From assembly GCA_910588755.1 (NCBI GenBank), contig CAJUQZ010000033.1:1-30560 (forward strand): a stretch of 30,560 bases of DNA. The letters are read 5' to 3'. Under the pieces are notes generated by a model that had not been told where the DNA came from, ran no database searches, and saw only the letters and a list, made by a program, of their open reading frames with translations. The position numbers and the translations under genes were made by a program. Positions 15,824 through 24,303 of this stretch are shown one piece after another; positions within the stretch are counted from its first letter, which is position 1, and every line of letters starts with the position of its first letter. Origin of the DNA: an uncultured Lachnospiraceae bacterium (lineage in GTDB: Bacteria > Bacillota > Clostridia > Lachnospirales > Lachnospiraceae).

Positions 15824-17251
15824 ATGAGGAGGTCTGTTAAGGCACTGACAGCTGTATTTTTTGTCATAGTATGCATCGCGTCAGCAATTCTGCTGACCAA
15901 CGGGGAAGATAAAAACGCTGTTGTTTTTGGCGATGAGGTCAGGCCGCTCAGGGACGGCTGGGGCAGCGTGACACTTTACACAGAGCGGGAGAGCTTTACA
16001 TGGTCGCTGATGCAGGATTCACAGGCTTATGACTATGCGATGGCTGAGATTTGCGTAGGCAGGGAGCGCGCAGTGTTTGACTGGACATTTGGCGAGACGC
16101 GGGAGGGCCTGACAGGGCAGTATGCGGACGCGAGAAAGGAGCCTGCGGCGCGCGGCGGCAGGGAGGAGGCGGATTACTGGCTTTTTCTGAAGGTAAAGAC
16201 AGATGACGTTTACGATCTGGATATCTGGCATAAAGTACAGGAGGTATGGGGCCGTGATCTGAAGGACGGCCATGAAATATATGCCAGTGTGAATGAGACA
16301 GGAGATGTCTGCAGGATTTGTGAGTATGATGACGGGACCATGTGCGGAATGTGGCAGGTTTTTATCAAAGATGAGTTTCTCTATGTGTTGGAGTGTGTGG
16401 ACAATCAGGTCAGCAGCGGAGAGGAGACCTTAAAACCACTCAGCTATTTTTACTGGAGCGGGGTGCTGAAAAATATAGAAAAACATTGTCTGTGGGGGAT
16501 GGACGATGAGCTGTTTTACTGGCGGGACCACGATGAGCGCGTGATTGAACTCGAAAATCCGTCAAGGGTGTATATCCAGGTTCCGGGAAGGGACGGCCGG
16601 TGGTCGCATTTTCCCGGGAAACAGCCATGTGCCGTCATACAGACGGCAGAGTACACGACTGCGTTGTCAGCGGGGAGTCCGACACTGCGGATTCGCTTTA
16701 CGCTTGAGGGGGAGGCGATGGAGGTAGACCTTCCGAATATTGGCCCCGCGGATCATACATATCAGATGGAGGTGTCAGACGCCATGACCGGGGAGCTTTT
16801 GCAGGTGGCGCAGGCGAGCCTGTGTGTGGACGCGATTGACACGCTGCGTTTTGAGGATATGGACGGGGACGGATATCTGGATATGCATATCGTGTATCCG
16901 GAGCATTCTGTTGTTGCGGAGTCCGATGCCGAAGACCAGTTTTCTTATAAATATTACTATTATAGAGGCATTCCCTGGTTCTGGATATGGGATGATCAAA
17001 AGCAGCTGTTTGTCCGCATGGATGAGTGGGAGCTGTCTGACCGCATACAGGAGAGAAGGCAGGAACAAAAGGAGGAGAACACCGCGGAGAAAGACCAGTA
17101 CATTGTCGTACAGGAGGGAGATTCCCTCTGGAACATCGCCGAGAAATATCTTGGAGATGGCGCGAAATATCCCGACCTGTATATCAGGAATAAGACTGTG
17201 ATTGGTGAAAATCCGGACATGATCACACCGGGCATGGAACTGGTGTACTAG
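15824..17251 (+). CDS. Membrane-anchored or secreted protein with C-terminal LysM domain
   Basis: This is a 475-residue protein of unrecognised central region. It begins with a hydrophobic segment (residues about 7-26, VKALTAVFFVIVCIASAILL) that serves as signal or anchor. The body (30-330) is rich in charged and aromatic residues. LRFEDMDGDGYLDMHIVYPE near 342-361 resembles the calcium-binding DxDxDG loop of VCBS/FG-GAP-like repeats. The C-terminus (about 427-475: YIVVQEGDSLWNIAEKYLGD, then an NPDMITPGMELVY end) is a LysM domain that binds peptidoglycan or similar glycans. A surface location at the cell wall is the inference. Purine-rich AAGGAAAGGA lies 13 bases before the ATG, which is rather far. 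Confidence 0.75.
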   Translation: MRRSVKALTAVFFVIVCIASAILLTNGEDKNAVVFGDEVRPLRDGWGSVTLYTERESFTWSLMQDSQAYDYAMAEICVGRERAVFDWTFGETREGLTGQYADARKEPAARGGREEADYWLFLKVKTDDVYDLDIWHKVQEVWGRDLKDGHEIYASVNETGDVCRICEYDDGTMCGMWQVFIKDEFLYVLECVDNQVSSGEETLKPLSYFYWSGVLKNIEKHCLWGMDDELFYWRDHDERVIELENPSRVYIQVPGRDGRWSHFPGKQPCAVIQTAEYTTALSAGSPTLRIRFTLEGEAMEVDLPNIGPADHTYQMEVSDAMTGELLQVAQASLCVDAIDTLRFEDMDGDGYLDMHIVYPEHSVVAESDAEDQFSYKYYYYRGIPWFWIWDDQKQLFVRMDEWELSDRIQERRQEQKEENTAEKDQYIVVQEGDSLWNIAEKYLGDGAKYPDLYIRNKTVIGENPDMITPGMELVY

Positions 17252-17292
17252 GGAGGAAAATCAGTCCTGGAAAAAAGTTCATGTAAAATTCA

Positions 17293-17321
17293 TTGAATTT
17301 GTGTGTGTTATCTGCTACAAT
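17293..17321 (+). promoter_or_regulatory. Promoter of secA
   Basis: TTGAAT (17293-17298) and TACAAT (17316-17321) are separated by exactly 17 bases. The leader to the secA start is about 155 bases. Confidence 0.65.
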
Positions 17322-17483
17322 AATCATTGGTTTGTGCAGTAGCCGTATTATGTCAATCATGATACACTGCAAAAGAGTATTTGTAAAATGCCTGCCCATA
17401 CATTTTTCTGCCCGGGGTTTTTCAGACACACCCTGGCAGGGAGGTTGCCTGGCCAGGTAAAGATTATTAGATTGGAGCCGTAT

Positions 17484-20051
17484 ATGAGTATTATAGAAAA
17501 AGTATTCGGTACACACAGCGATCGCGAACTGAAAAGGATTGAACCCATCGTGAAAAAGATCGAGGGCTACCGCGATGAGATGATCAGCCTTACGGACGAG
17601 GAGCTTCGGGGTAAGACCGCAGAGTTCAAGCGCAGGGTGGCGGAGGGAACAAGCCTCGATGACATTCTTCCGGAAGCCTATGCAGTCGTCCGCGAGGGCG
17701 CAAGGCGTGTACTAAATCAGGAGCATTACAGGGTACAGCTGATCGGCGGTATCGTACTACATCAGGGACGTATCGCAGAGATGAGAACTGGTGAAGGTAA
17801 GACACAGACAGCGCTTCTCCCCGCTTATCTGAATGCATTGGAAGGACGGGGAGTCCATGTCGTCACGGTCAATGATTATCTGGCAAAGCGCGATGCCGAG
17901 TGGATGGGGCAGGTGCATGAATTTCTGGGACTAAAAGTCGGCGTGGTGCTCAATGACATGAAATCCGATGAGCGGCGCGAGGCGTACAATTGTGACATCA
18001 CCTACGTGACCAACAACGAGCTTGGATTTGACTATCTGAGAGACAACATGGTGATTTATAAGGAACAGCTAGTCCTGAGGGAGCTGCACTATGCCATCAT
18101 CGACGAGGTGGACTCCGTGCTGATTGACGAGGCGAGGACGCCGCTAATCATCTCAGGCCAGAGCAGCAAATCCACAAAGCTCTACGAAGTGTGCGATATT
18201 CTTGCAAGGCAGATGAAACGAGGCGAGGACGTTCCCGAGATGACCAAGATGGATTACGTCATGGGCACAGAGCAGGAGGAGACAGGGGACTTTATCGTCA
18301 ACGAGAAGGACAAAGTCGTAAACCTTACAGCTGCAGGTGTGGAGCGCGTGGAGAAATTTTTCCAGGTAGAAAATCTTGCAGATCCTGAAAACCTGGAGAT
18401 TCAGCACAATATCATATTGGCGCTGCGGGCGCACAACCTGATGTTCCGCGACCAGGATTATGTGGTGAAGGACGACGAAGTGCTGATTGTCGATGAGTTT
18501 ACAGGGCGTATCATGCCGGGGCGCCGCTATTCCGACGGCCTGCACCAGGCGATCGAGGCAAAGGAGCATGTCAAGGTAAAGCGTGAGAGCAAGACGCTTG
18601 CCACGATCACATTCCAGAATTTCTTTAACAAGTTTGACAAAAAGTGCGGCATGACCGGAACGGCGCTCACCGAGGAGAAGGAGTTCCGCGATATCTATGG
18701 CATGGATGTTGTTGTCGTGCCGACAAACCGTCCGGTGATCCGCGAGGATAAGCAGGACTGCGTGTATAAGACCAGAAAAGAAAAGCTCAAAGCTATCGTT
18801 GACACGGTAGAGCAGGCGCATGCCACGGGTCAGCCGGTGCTTGTCGGCACAATCACGATCGAGGCGAGCGAGGAGCTGAGTAAGATGTTCACGCGGCGCG
18901 GTATCCAGCACAAGGTATTAAACGCAAAGTTCCATGAGCTCGAGGCGGAGATCGTGGCAGACGCAGGCCAGCACGGCGCGGTCACGATTGCGACGAACAT
19001 GGCAGGACGCGGTACGGATATCAAGCTTGACGAGGAGGCAAGGGCAGCAGGGGGGCTGATGATCATTGGCACGGAGCGTCATGAGTCAAGGCGTATTGAC
19101 AACCAGCTGCGCGGCCGTTCAGGGCGTCAGGGCGATCCCGGTATGTCACGTTTTTACATTTCGCTCGAGGACGACCTCATGCGTCTGTTCGGCTCTGAAC
19201 GTCTGATTAACATGTTCAATACACTGGGCATTCCGGAGGGACAGGAGATTGAACACAAGATGCTCACGAGTGCGATTGAGAATGCCCAGAAGAAGATTGA
19301 GAACAACAACTTCGGTATCAGAAAGAATCTGCTGGAATATGACCAGGTCATGAACGAGCAGCGCGAGATTATCTACGGGGAGCGCCGCCGCGTTCTCGAC
19401 GGCGAGAGCATGCGCGACGCAATCTATAAAATGATCACGGACATTGTCGAGAGCTCGGTAGACACGGCAATCAATGACGATCTGGAACCGGAAGAGTGGG
19501 ATCTGAAGGAGCTCAATACACTGCTGCTTCCGATTGTGCCGCTTCACCCGGTGGTGCTTGACCGTGTGTCCAAGAAGACTAAGAACGGGTTGAAACATCA
19601 GCTGAAGGAGGAAGCCGTCAGGCTGTATGAGAGCAAGGAGGCCGAATTCCCGGAGGCGGAGAATATCCGTGAGATTGAGCGTGTCATTCTCTTAAAGGTG
19701 ATCGACCGCAAGTGGATGGACCACATCGACGACATGGACCAGCTGCGCCAGGGCGTGGGGCTGCAGGCGTATGGGCAGAGAGACCCTCTGGTAGAGTATA
19801 AAATGAACGGTTATGAGATGTTTGACGCCATGACAGCCAACATCAAGCAGGATACTGTGCGCATGCTGCTGCACGCAAGAGTAGAGCAGAAGGTAGAGCG
19901 TGAGGAAGTGGCAAAGGTCACAGGCACAAACAAGGACGACACGCTGCAGAAAGGGCCAAAGATGCGCGTGGAGGCGAAGGTATATCCAAATGATCCATGT
20001 CCGTGCGGAAGCGGAAAGAAGTACAAACAGTGCTGCGGGCGGAAGGCATAA
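17484..20051 (+). CDS. secA: Preprotein translocase ATPase SecA
   Basis: This 855-residue motor drives unfolded preproteins through SecYEG using ATP. The Walker A motif is MRTGEGKTQTA (K106), the DEAD-type Walker B is IIDEVDSVLIDEARTPLIISG (near 205), and the second nucleotide-binding fold includes TIATNMAGRGTDI and GRSGRQGDPG. The C-terminus is a zinc-binding SEC-C motif, CPCGSGKKYKQCC, which contacts SecB or ribosomes. The ATG at 17484 (MSIIEKVFGTHSDRELKRI) is the family-typical start; the frame is open further upstream without support. A consensus promoter lies at 17293. prfB follows after a 124-base structured gap, the secA-prfB order known in many Firmicutes. Confidence 0.98.
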   Translation: MSIIEKVFGTHSDRELKRIEPIVKKIEGYRDEMISLTDEELRGKTAEFKRRVAEGTSLDDILPEAYAVVREGARRVLNQEHYRVQLIGGIVLHQGRIAEMRTGEGKTQTALLPAYLNALEGRGVHVVTVNDYLAKRDAEWMGQVHEFLGLKVGVVLNDMKSDERREAYNCDITYVTNNELGFDYLRDNMVIYKEQLVLRELHYAIIDEVDSVLIDEARTPLIISGQSSKSTKLYEVCDILARQMKRGEDVPEMTKMDYVMGTEQEETGDFIVNEKDKVVNLTAAGVERVEKFFQVENLADPENLEIQHNIILALRAHNLMFRDQDYVVKDDEVLIVDEFTGRIMPGRRYSDGLHQAIEAKEHVKVKRESKTLATITFQNFFNKFDKKCGMTGTALTEEKEFRDIYGMDVVVVPTNRPVIREDKQDCVYKTRKEKLKAIVDTVEQAHATGQPVLVGTITIEASEELSKMFTRRGIQHKVLNAKFHELEAEIVADAGQHGAVTIATNMAGRGTDIKLDEEARAAGGLMIIGTERHESRRIDNQLRGRSGRQGDPGMSRFYISLEDDLMRLFGSERLINMFNTLGIPEGQEIEHKMLTSAIENAQKKIENNNFGIRKNLLEYDQVMNEQREIIYGERRRVLDGESMRDAIYKMITDIVESSVDTAINDDLEPEEWDLKELNTLLLPIVPLHPVVLDRVSKKTKNGLKHQLKEEAVRLYESKEAEFPEAENIREIERVILLKVIDRKWMDHIDDMDQLRQGVGLQAYGQRDPLVEYKMNGYEMFDAMTANIKQDTVRMLLHARVEQKVEREEVAKVTGTNKDDTLQKGPKMRVEAKVYPNDPCPCGSGKKYKQCCGRKA

Positions 20052-20057
20052 AACGAA

Positions 20058-20133
20058 GTTATTCTAAAGACGTCCCGCCATTGGACGGAACGCCAAGAAT
20101 AACGAATCTTTTAAGAAAAATGGCAGAGCCATT
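20058..20133 (+). other. Two hairpins in the secA-prfB gap
   Basis: GTTATTCT (20058-20065) pairs with AGAATAAC (20096-20103), and nested inside CGTCC (20071-20075) pairs with GGACG (20083-20087). A second hairpin AATGGC-AGA-GCCATT lies at 20119-20133. Neither is followed by a T tract on the plus strand, so they look like a structured spacer or processing element more than a terminator. Confidence 0.45.
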
Positions 20134-20175
20134 CTTCACGATGAGTATGATTTAAGTAAAAAGGTGGTGAACGCA

Positions 20176-21292
20176 ATGGTAGAACTCGACCAGATGAAAC
20201 AGGAGTTACAGACCTACGAAAGTCCATTAGCGGAAGTGAGGGATTCACTTTGACCTCGCTAATAAGGAGAGGCGAATTGAGGAGTTAGAGCGCGAGATGG
20301 AGGCGCCCGGTTTCTGGGACGATCCGGACCGTTCTAACAAACAGATGAAGGAATTAAAACAGCTCAAGGATACAGTGGACCAGTGCAACGGACTCAAATC
20401 CCAGTACGAGGATATCGAGACACTGATTGAGATGGGCTATGAGGCGCAGGACGCGGAGATGATACCGGAGATCCGCGAGGAACTTGACAGTTTTATCGAG
20501 ACATTTGAAGTGCTGCGCATCAGCACGCTCCTGTCGGAAGAATACGACAAGTGCAATGCGATTTTAAAATTAAACGCGGGTGCAGGCGGCACGGAGAGCT
20601 GCGACTGGGCAGGCATGCTCTATCGCATGTACACCCGCTGGGCGGAGCGGAAGGGCTTTTCCATCGAGGTGCTTGACTATCTTGACGGGGATGAGGCAGG
20701 AATCAAGTCCGTCACCTTCCAGGTAAACGGTGAGAATGCCTACGGATATCTCAAATCGGAGAAGGGCGTGCACCGGCTTGTGCGCATCTCGCCCTTTAAC
20801 GCGCAGGGAAAACGCCAGACATCGTTTGTGTCGCTCGACGTGATGCCGGACATCGAGGAAGACCTGGACGTGGAGATCAACGAGGACGATCTGCGAATTG
20901 ATACCTACCGCAGCAGCGGTGCGGGCGGCCAGCACATCAACAAGACCTCGTCGGCAATCCGCATCACCCACATTCCGACAGGCACGGTAGTACAGTGCCA
21001 GAATGAGCGCTCCCAGTTCCAGAATAAGGACAAGGCGATGCAGATGTTAAAGGCCAAGCTGTTTTTGCTAAAGCAGGAAGCCAACGCTGAGAAGCTCTCA
21101 GATATCCGCGGCGAGGTGAAGGAGATTGGCTGGGGCAACCAGATCCGCTCCTATGTGATGCAGCCCTACACGATGGTGAAGGACCACAGGACGAACTTTG
21201 AGTCAGGCAATGTGGACGCGGTGATGGACGGCGCGCTGGACGGGTTCATCAATGCCTATCTGAAATGGAAGAACAGCGAAAAGGCAGTATAA
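20176..21292 (+). CDS. prfB: Peptide chain release factor 2 (programmed +1 frameshift)
   Basis: RF2 recognises UGA and UAA stop codons and triggers peptidyl-tRNA hydrolysis. The gene is read in two frames. A 25-codon zero frame starts at ATG 20176 (AAGGTGGTGA before it) and ends at the in-frame TGA at 20251. The +1 frame continues from GAC 20252 (DLANKERRIEELERE...) to 21292, giving about 371 residues. The codon-recognition tripeptide SPF is in RISPFNAQGKRQTSF, and the catalytic GGQ is in SGAGGQHINKTSSAIRI. The slip is autoregulatory: low RF2 delays reading of UGA and favours frameshifting. This is not a pseudogene. It probably shares transcription with secA and ends at the bidirectional terminator at 21305. 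Confidence 0.96.
20239..20253 (+). promoter_or_regulatory. RF2 programmed frameshift site
   Basis: The slippery CTT TGA C is present (CTT 20248-20250, TGA 20251-20253). The usual AGGGGG stimulatory Shine-Dalgarno is shortened to GAGGGA, reading AGG GAT TCA CTT TGA. The anti-SD match is therefore weaker, and about three bases farther from the slip, than in the classical AGGGGGTATCTTTGAC arrangement. Confidence 0.9.
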
Positions 21293-21304
21293 GAATTATC
21301 ATAC

Positions 21305-21344
21305 AAAAAAGCAAACAGGGCGCTACACCCTGTTTGCTTTTTTT
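21305..21344. terminator. Bidirectional terminator between prfB and the diguanylate cyclase gene
   Basis: A10-bp GC-containing stem GCAAACAGGG/CCCTGTTTGC with a 7-base loop is flanked by AAAAAA on the left and TTTTTTT on the right, so it works on both strands. The TAG stop of the minus-strand gene lies inside the loop. Confidence 0.92.
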
Positions 21345-23251
21345 CGTGTCTTTTCCTCGTACATCGTCTCATCGGCGATGCGGATATAGTCATCTAAAGT
21401 CTGGTCAGAACGCATATCCGTGCACACAGCCCCGACACTGAACGTCAGTTCAAACGGGAGCTGATGCTGTCTGGCTTTCGCGGTGACAGTGCTGCGCATA
21501 TTGCAGATCATTTTCTCATAGGACGCAGGGTCCATATTTTCGCGGACAATGATAAACTCGTCGCCGCCATTTCTCACCGGAATGTCATTTTTTCCGCAGT
21601 ATTCCATTATAGTCGAGGCGATAATGCGTATGGAGATGTCGCCATAATCATGACCGAAAGTATCATTGATATATTTGAGCCTGTCCATATCCACAAACAG
21701 GATCAGCAGATTTTCGCCCTTACGCTTCTTCTCGTCAAAGAGGCTGCAGACCAGCTCCTGAAAACCAAGGCGGTTGTACAGCCCTGTCATGGCGTCCTTG
21801 ACATTCATATCTGCGAGGATTTTGTTTATGTAACCAAGCTTTTCTTTTTCATACAGATTCCGCATGGCGGAAGTAAGCACGTTCATCACCTTGAAAAGAT
21901 ACTGCTTTTCCAGCAGATACACTGCGTTTTTAATCACAAAGTATCCGATAGTATACTGCCTGAAATGCAGCGGCATGAACAGGAAGTCTGTTCCGCCCTG
22001 CTGCGGGGAATCAAACATGGGGAAAAGGCTGTCAATGGTCTGTCTGTCATGGGTTGTGCCGGCTCTCATGTCATAGGCAAATTCCACAGACATTGTGTCA
22101 GGATATCCTTTTGTGTGGAACTTTCCATCATCGATCAGATTCTGGTTGAAGTAACTCACGTCCCTGTGGAAGTCATTGATATGGTCATCTAGCACCAAGT
22201 AAATGGCGTCACATTTAAACGCAGGGATACAGGCGGGGAGGCAGGCCGCGATCTCCTGGATGGACTGACAATTTAGCAGGGCATATTCCAGACCAAGAAC
22301 CTGCTCCTCAAAATCCGTTGTTTCGATATCATATAAAATTTGCCCTTTTGCGTGCTCGCTCTGGTTTATTTTCGCATTATTTTTGCATCCGCAGCTGTCC
22401 CAGAAGACATACTGCGAATCCGTGTAATTGTATTGTTCTACGGGCTTTCCTTCCCAGATTCGTATTAGCAGGTCTGCACAGAGATAACCGATATCTTCGC
22501 GGATATGACCGACAGTCGTGATTTTCGGGGAGTAGAAAGCGGCCTTGTCAAAATTGTCGAAGCCTGTCACACAGAAATCTTCTGGTATCCGGTATCCCAT
22601 TTTGCCAGCGGCCTCCAAAACCCCGACAGCAATGTTGTCACTGGCGCACACAATGGCATCCGGCAGCTTTTCGTTTTCGCCCAGTCTGCTCATCAGATAA
22701 GTAAATCCCCGGTATCCGCAGGAGTACTCATAGGACTCAAAGTAGAAATCGCCCTCCTTGTAATCCAGCTGATGGCTTTGCATAAATTCTCTCAGGGCAT
22801 TTGCGCGGATACTGTTCTCATAGTTGCTCTTAGGCCCCATAATAAACCAGAATCGCCGGCAGTTGTGCGTGGAGTAGAGATGCTCCATAATGGTCATCAT
22901 GGATTTGCGGTTGTCAATTCCGACGTAGTAGAAGCCAGGAAGCTTGTTTGATATAGAAATAGCAGGTTTACCAGTATTTCGAACGATCTGGGCGATCTCA
23001 TCGACGATCTCGGGATAACGGATATTGTTCAGATCCATAATGATCCCGTCGAAGTCATTGAAATCAGGGAGTTTGTAGATATTGTACTCCCCCGCATTGT
23101 AGTTGGCATCCCAGCTCCAGTCACCGGAACTGTTGAAGATATAAAGGTTGATATCCTCATTGGCCTCACGTATTTTCTGTAGGATTCCAGCCGGCCATGC
23201 GTAGGTAAAGAACCGTTTCCAGCCGTCCATAATCAAGGCAATTTTTTTCAT
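21323..23251 (-). CDS. Cytoplasmic LacI-like sensor fused to a GGDEF diguanylate cyclase
   Basis: This is a 642-residue signalling protein. Residues 1-290 are a LacI/type I periplasmic-binding-like ligand domain (MKKIALIMDGWKRFFTYAWP, IVCASDNIAVGVLEAAGKMG, VTGFDNFDKAAFYSPKITTV) with no helix-turn-helix before it and no signal peptide. Residues about 310-475 look like a GAF-type linker domain, ending in a helical segment (FKVMNVLTSAMRNLYEKEKL). Residues 486-642 are a GGDEF domain with DAMTGLYNRLGF and an intact RNGGDEF at 562-566, so it should make cyclic di-GMP from GTP. The inhibitory RxxD I-site is GKND here, which removes product inhibition. The start has GGAGGT at good spacing. It follows the DUF975 gene by 21 bases on the same strand. 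A sugar ligand is inferred from the family. Confidence 0.92.
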   Translation of the reverse strand: MKKIALIMDGWKRFFTYAWPAGILQKIREANEDINLYIFNSSGDWSWDANYNAGEYNIYKLPDFNDFDGIIMDLNNIRYPEIVDEIAQIVRNTGKPAISISNKLPGFYYVGIDNRKSMMTIMEHLYSTHNCRRFWFIMGPKSNYENSIRANALREFMQSHQLDYKEGDFYFESYEYSCGYRGFTYLMSRLGENEKLPDAIVCASDNIAVGVLEAAGKMGYRIPEDFCVTGFDNFDKAAFYSPKITTVGHIREDIGYLCADLLIRIWEGKPVEQYNYTDSQYVFWDSCGCKNNAKINQSEHAKGQILYDIETTDFEEQVLGLEYALLNCQSIQEIAACLPACIPAFKCDAIYLVLDDHINDFHRDVSYFNQNLIDDGKFHTKGYPDTMSVEFAYDMRAGTTHDRQTIDSLFPMFDSPQQGGTDFLFMPLHFRQYTIGYFVIKNAVYLLEKQYLFKVMNVLTSAMRNLYEKEKLGYINKILADMNVKDAMTGLYNRLGFQELVCSLFDEKKRKGENLLILFVDMDRLKYINDTFGHDYGDISIRIIASTIMEYCGKNDIPVRNGGDEFIIVRENMDPASYEKMICNMRSTVTAKARQHQLPFELTFSVGAVCTDMRSDQTLDDYIRIADETMYEEKTRKKANRV

Positions 23252-23272
23252 AGTACAACCTCCAATTGTAAA

Positions 23273-24109
23273 TTATGCGACAGTCTTGTTTCGCGCGGAC
23301 ATGATATCTAGGTAGAGATTCGTCAGCGCCATGCTCTGATAAGGAATCACCCAGATCAGCGTGATGCCACAGGTAAACAGTCCAAGCACAAATGCGGGGA
23401 TAAAGCTCACATACAGCATAAAGAGCCGGAATTTCTGGCCGCTCATGACCTCAAAGCTCTTTTTTAAGATTGTCGATGCACTCCAGCTGGGAAAGTCGAG
23501 CACCATGTAAAAAGCCGGGAAGAAAGGCAGCGTTAACACGAGTGAGATCACCGTGCACACAAACATGATCAGATAAAATTTCATGGACGCGCTGTACATA
23601 ACATTGTATGCCGTCAAAAGTTCACTGTTGTCTGTAGCGTTTCCGGCCAAAAGGTGTCCAAGGTTATTGACATTTCCCCCACCAAACAGGGAGAGAGAGT
23701 CTACGATTTCCAGGTATTGTGAGGACGCGATTTCGACCGGGATCATGCAGATGGATTCGATAATGGCGATCACAGCACCGATTTTCAGGATTTTAACCGT
23801 GTTCTGATGAAAACCGCAGAATAAGTCCCCGATGGTGCTTTGCATGTTGCACGCTGATTTCAGAAAGATAAAGGAGGTTCCGGCGTTCAGTACGGACGCG
23901 GCGACTTGCACAGCAAATACAGCGATATAGTTGATGACAGCACCCACTGGCGTGGTCATGGGAATCATTGAGGAGACAAGGTTCACCGCAAAAAGTGTGA
24001 TGACAAATTTTAGCAGGATCGCTCCAACCAGAATGCCCAGATACTGTCCGGTTTGCATTCTCGCAAGGAATTTTAATTCAAAATTGTTTTTATAATGTGG
24101 CTGCTGCAT
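23273..24109 (-). CDS. DUF975 family integral membrane protein
   Basis: This 278-residue protein has about six hydrophobic segments and the DUF975 signature near its C-terminus (FIPAFVLGLFTCGITLIWVI followed by PYQSMALTNLYLDI). A loop rich in Ser, Gly and Asn (SLFGGGNVNNLGHLLAG) lies in the middle. The function of the family is unknown. GAGAAAGGACC precedes the start. It is the first gene of a two-gene minus-strand unit with the LacI-sensor/GGDEF protein, which suggests a joint role in a membrane-related response, but nothing in the sequence proves it. Confidence 0.85.
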   Translation of the reverse strand: MQQPHYKNNFELKFLARMQTGQYLGILVGAILLKFVITLFAVNLVSSMIPMTTPVGAVINYIAVFAVQVAASVLNAGTSFIFLKSACNMQSTIGDLFCGFHQNTVKILKIGAVIAIIESICMIPVEIASSQYLEIVDSLSLFGGGNVNNLGHLLAGNATDNSELLTAYNVMYSASMKFYLIMFVCTVISLVLTLPFFPAFYMVLDFPSWSASTILKKSFEVMSGQKFRLFMLYVSFIPAFVLGLFTCGITLIWVIPYQSMALTNLYLDIMSARNKTVA

Positions 24110-24163
24110 AATGTTTGGTCCTTTCTCGTCTGACGGTTAATATGACATATCAGACTGTAACCC

Positions 24164-24192
24164 ATTGTATCATGTTTAATACAATAAAACAA
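24164..24192 (-). promoter_or_regulatory. Promoter of the DUF975-GGDEF operon
   Basis: On the minus strand TTGTTT (24187-24192) and TACAAT (24164-24169) are separated by 17 bases. It is divergent from, and just beside, the tex promoter. Confidence 0.6.
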
Positions 24193-24213
24193 TGAAATCA
24201 AAGTGAAATTTTC

Positions 24214-24242
24214 TTGAATCGCGCGGGATTTTCCGATATAAT
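24214..24242 (+). promoter_or_regulatory. Promoter of tex
   Basis: TTGAAT (24214-24219) and TATAAT (24237-24242) have a 17-base spacer, close to consensus. The start codon is about 60 bases downstream. Confidence 0.75.
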
Positions 24243-24303
24243 TGAGTTGTTGTTTTTTATACCATTATATCAGATAAAACAGGAAAAAGGAAAGAGTTGG
24301 GCT

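Noticed and set aside
18153..18911. A 252-codon open frame on the minus strand inside secA
   Set aside because: It is opposite conserved SecA coding sequence and has a shadow-like composition (rich in Leu, His and Arg).
20176..20296. In-frame TGA early in prfB, suggesting a pseudogene
   Set aside because: The CTTTGAC context, and a +1 frame that continues directly into the RF2 sequence, show a programmed frameshift.
21464..22192. A 242-codon plus-strand frame opposite the diguanylate cyclase gene
   Set aside because: The minus strand encodes a clear GGDEF protein here; the plus frame has no ribosome binding site or motif.
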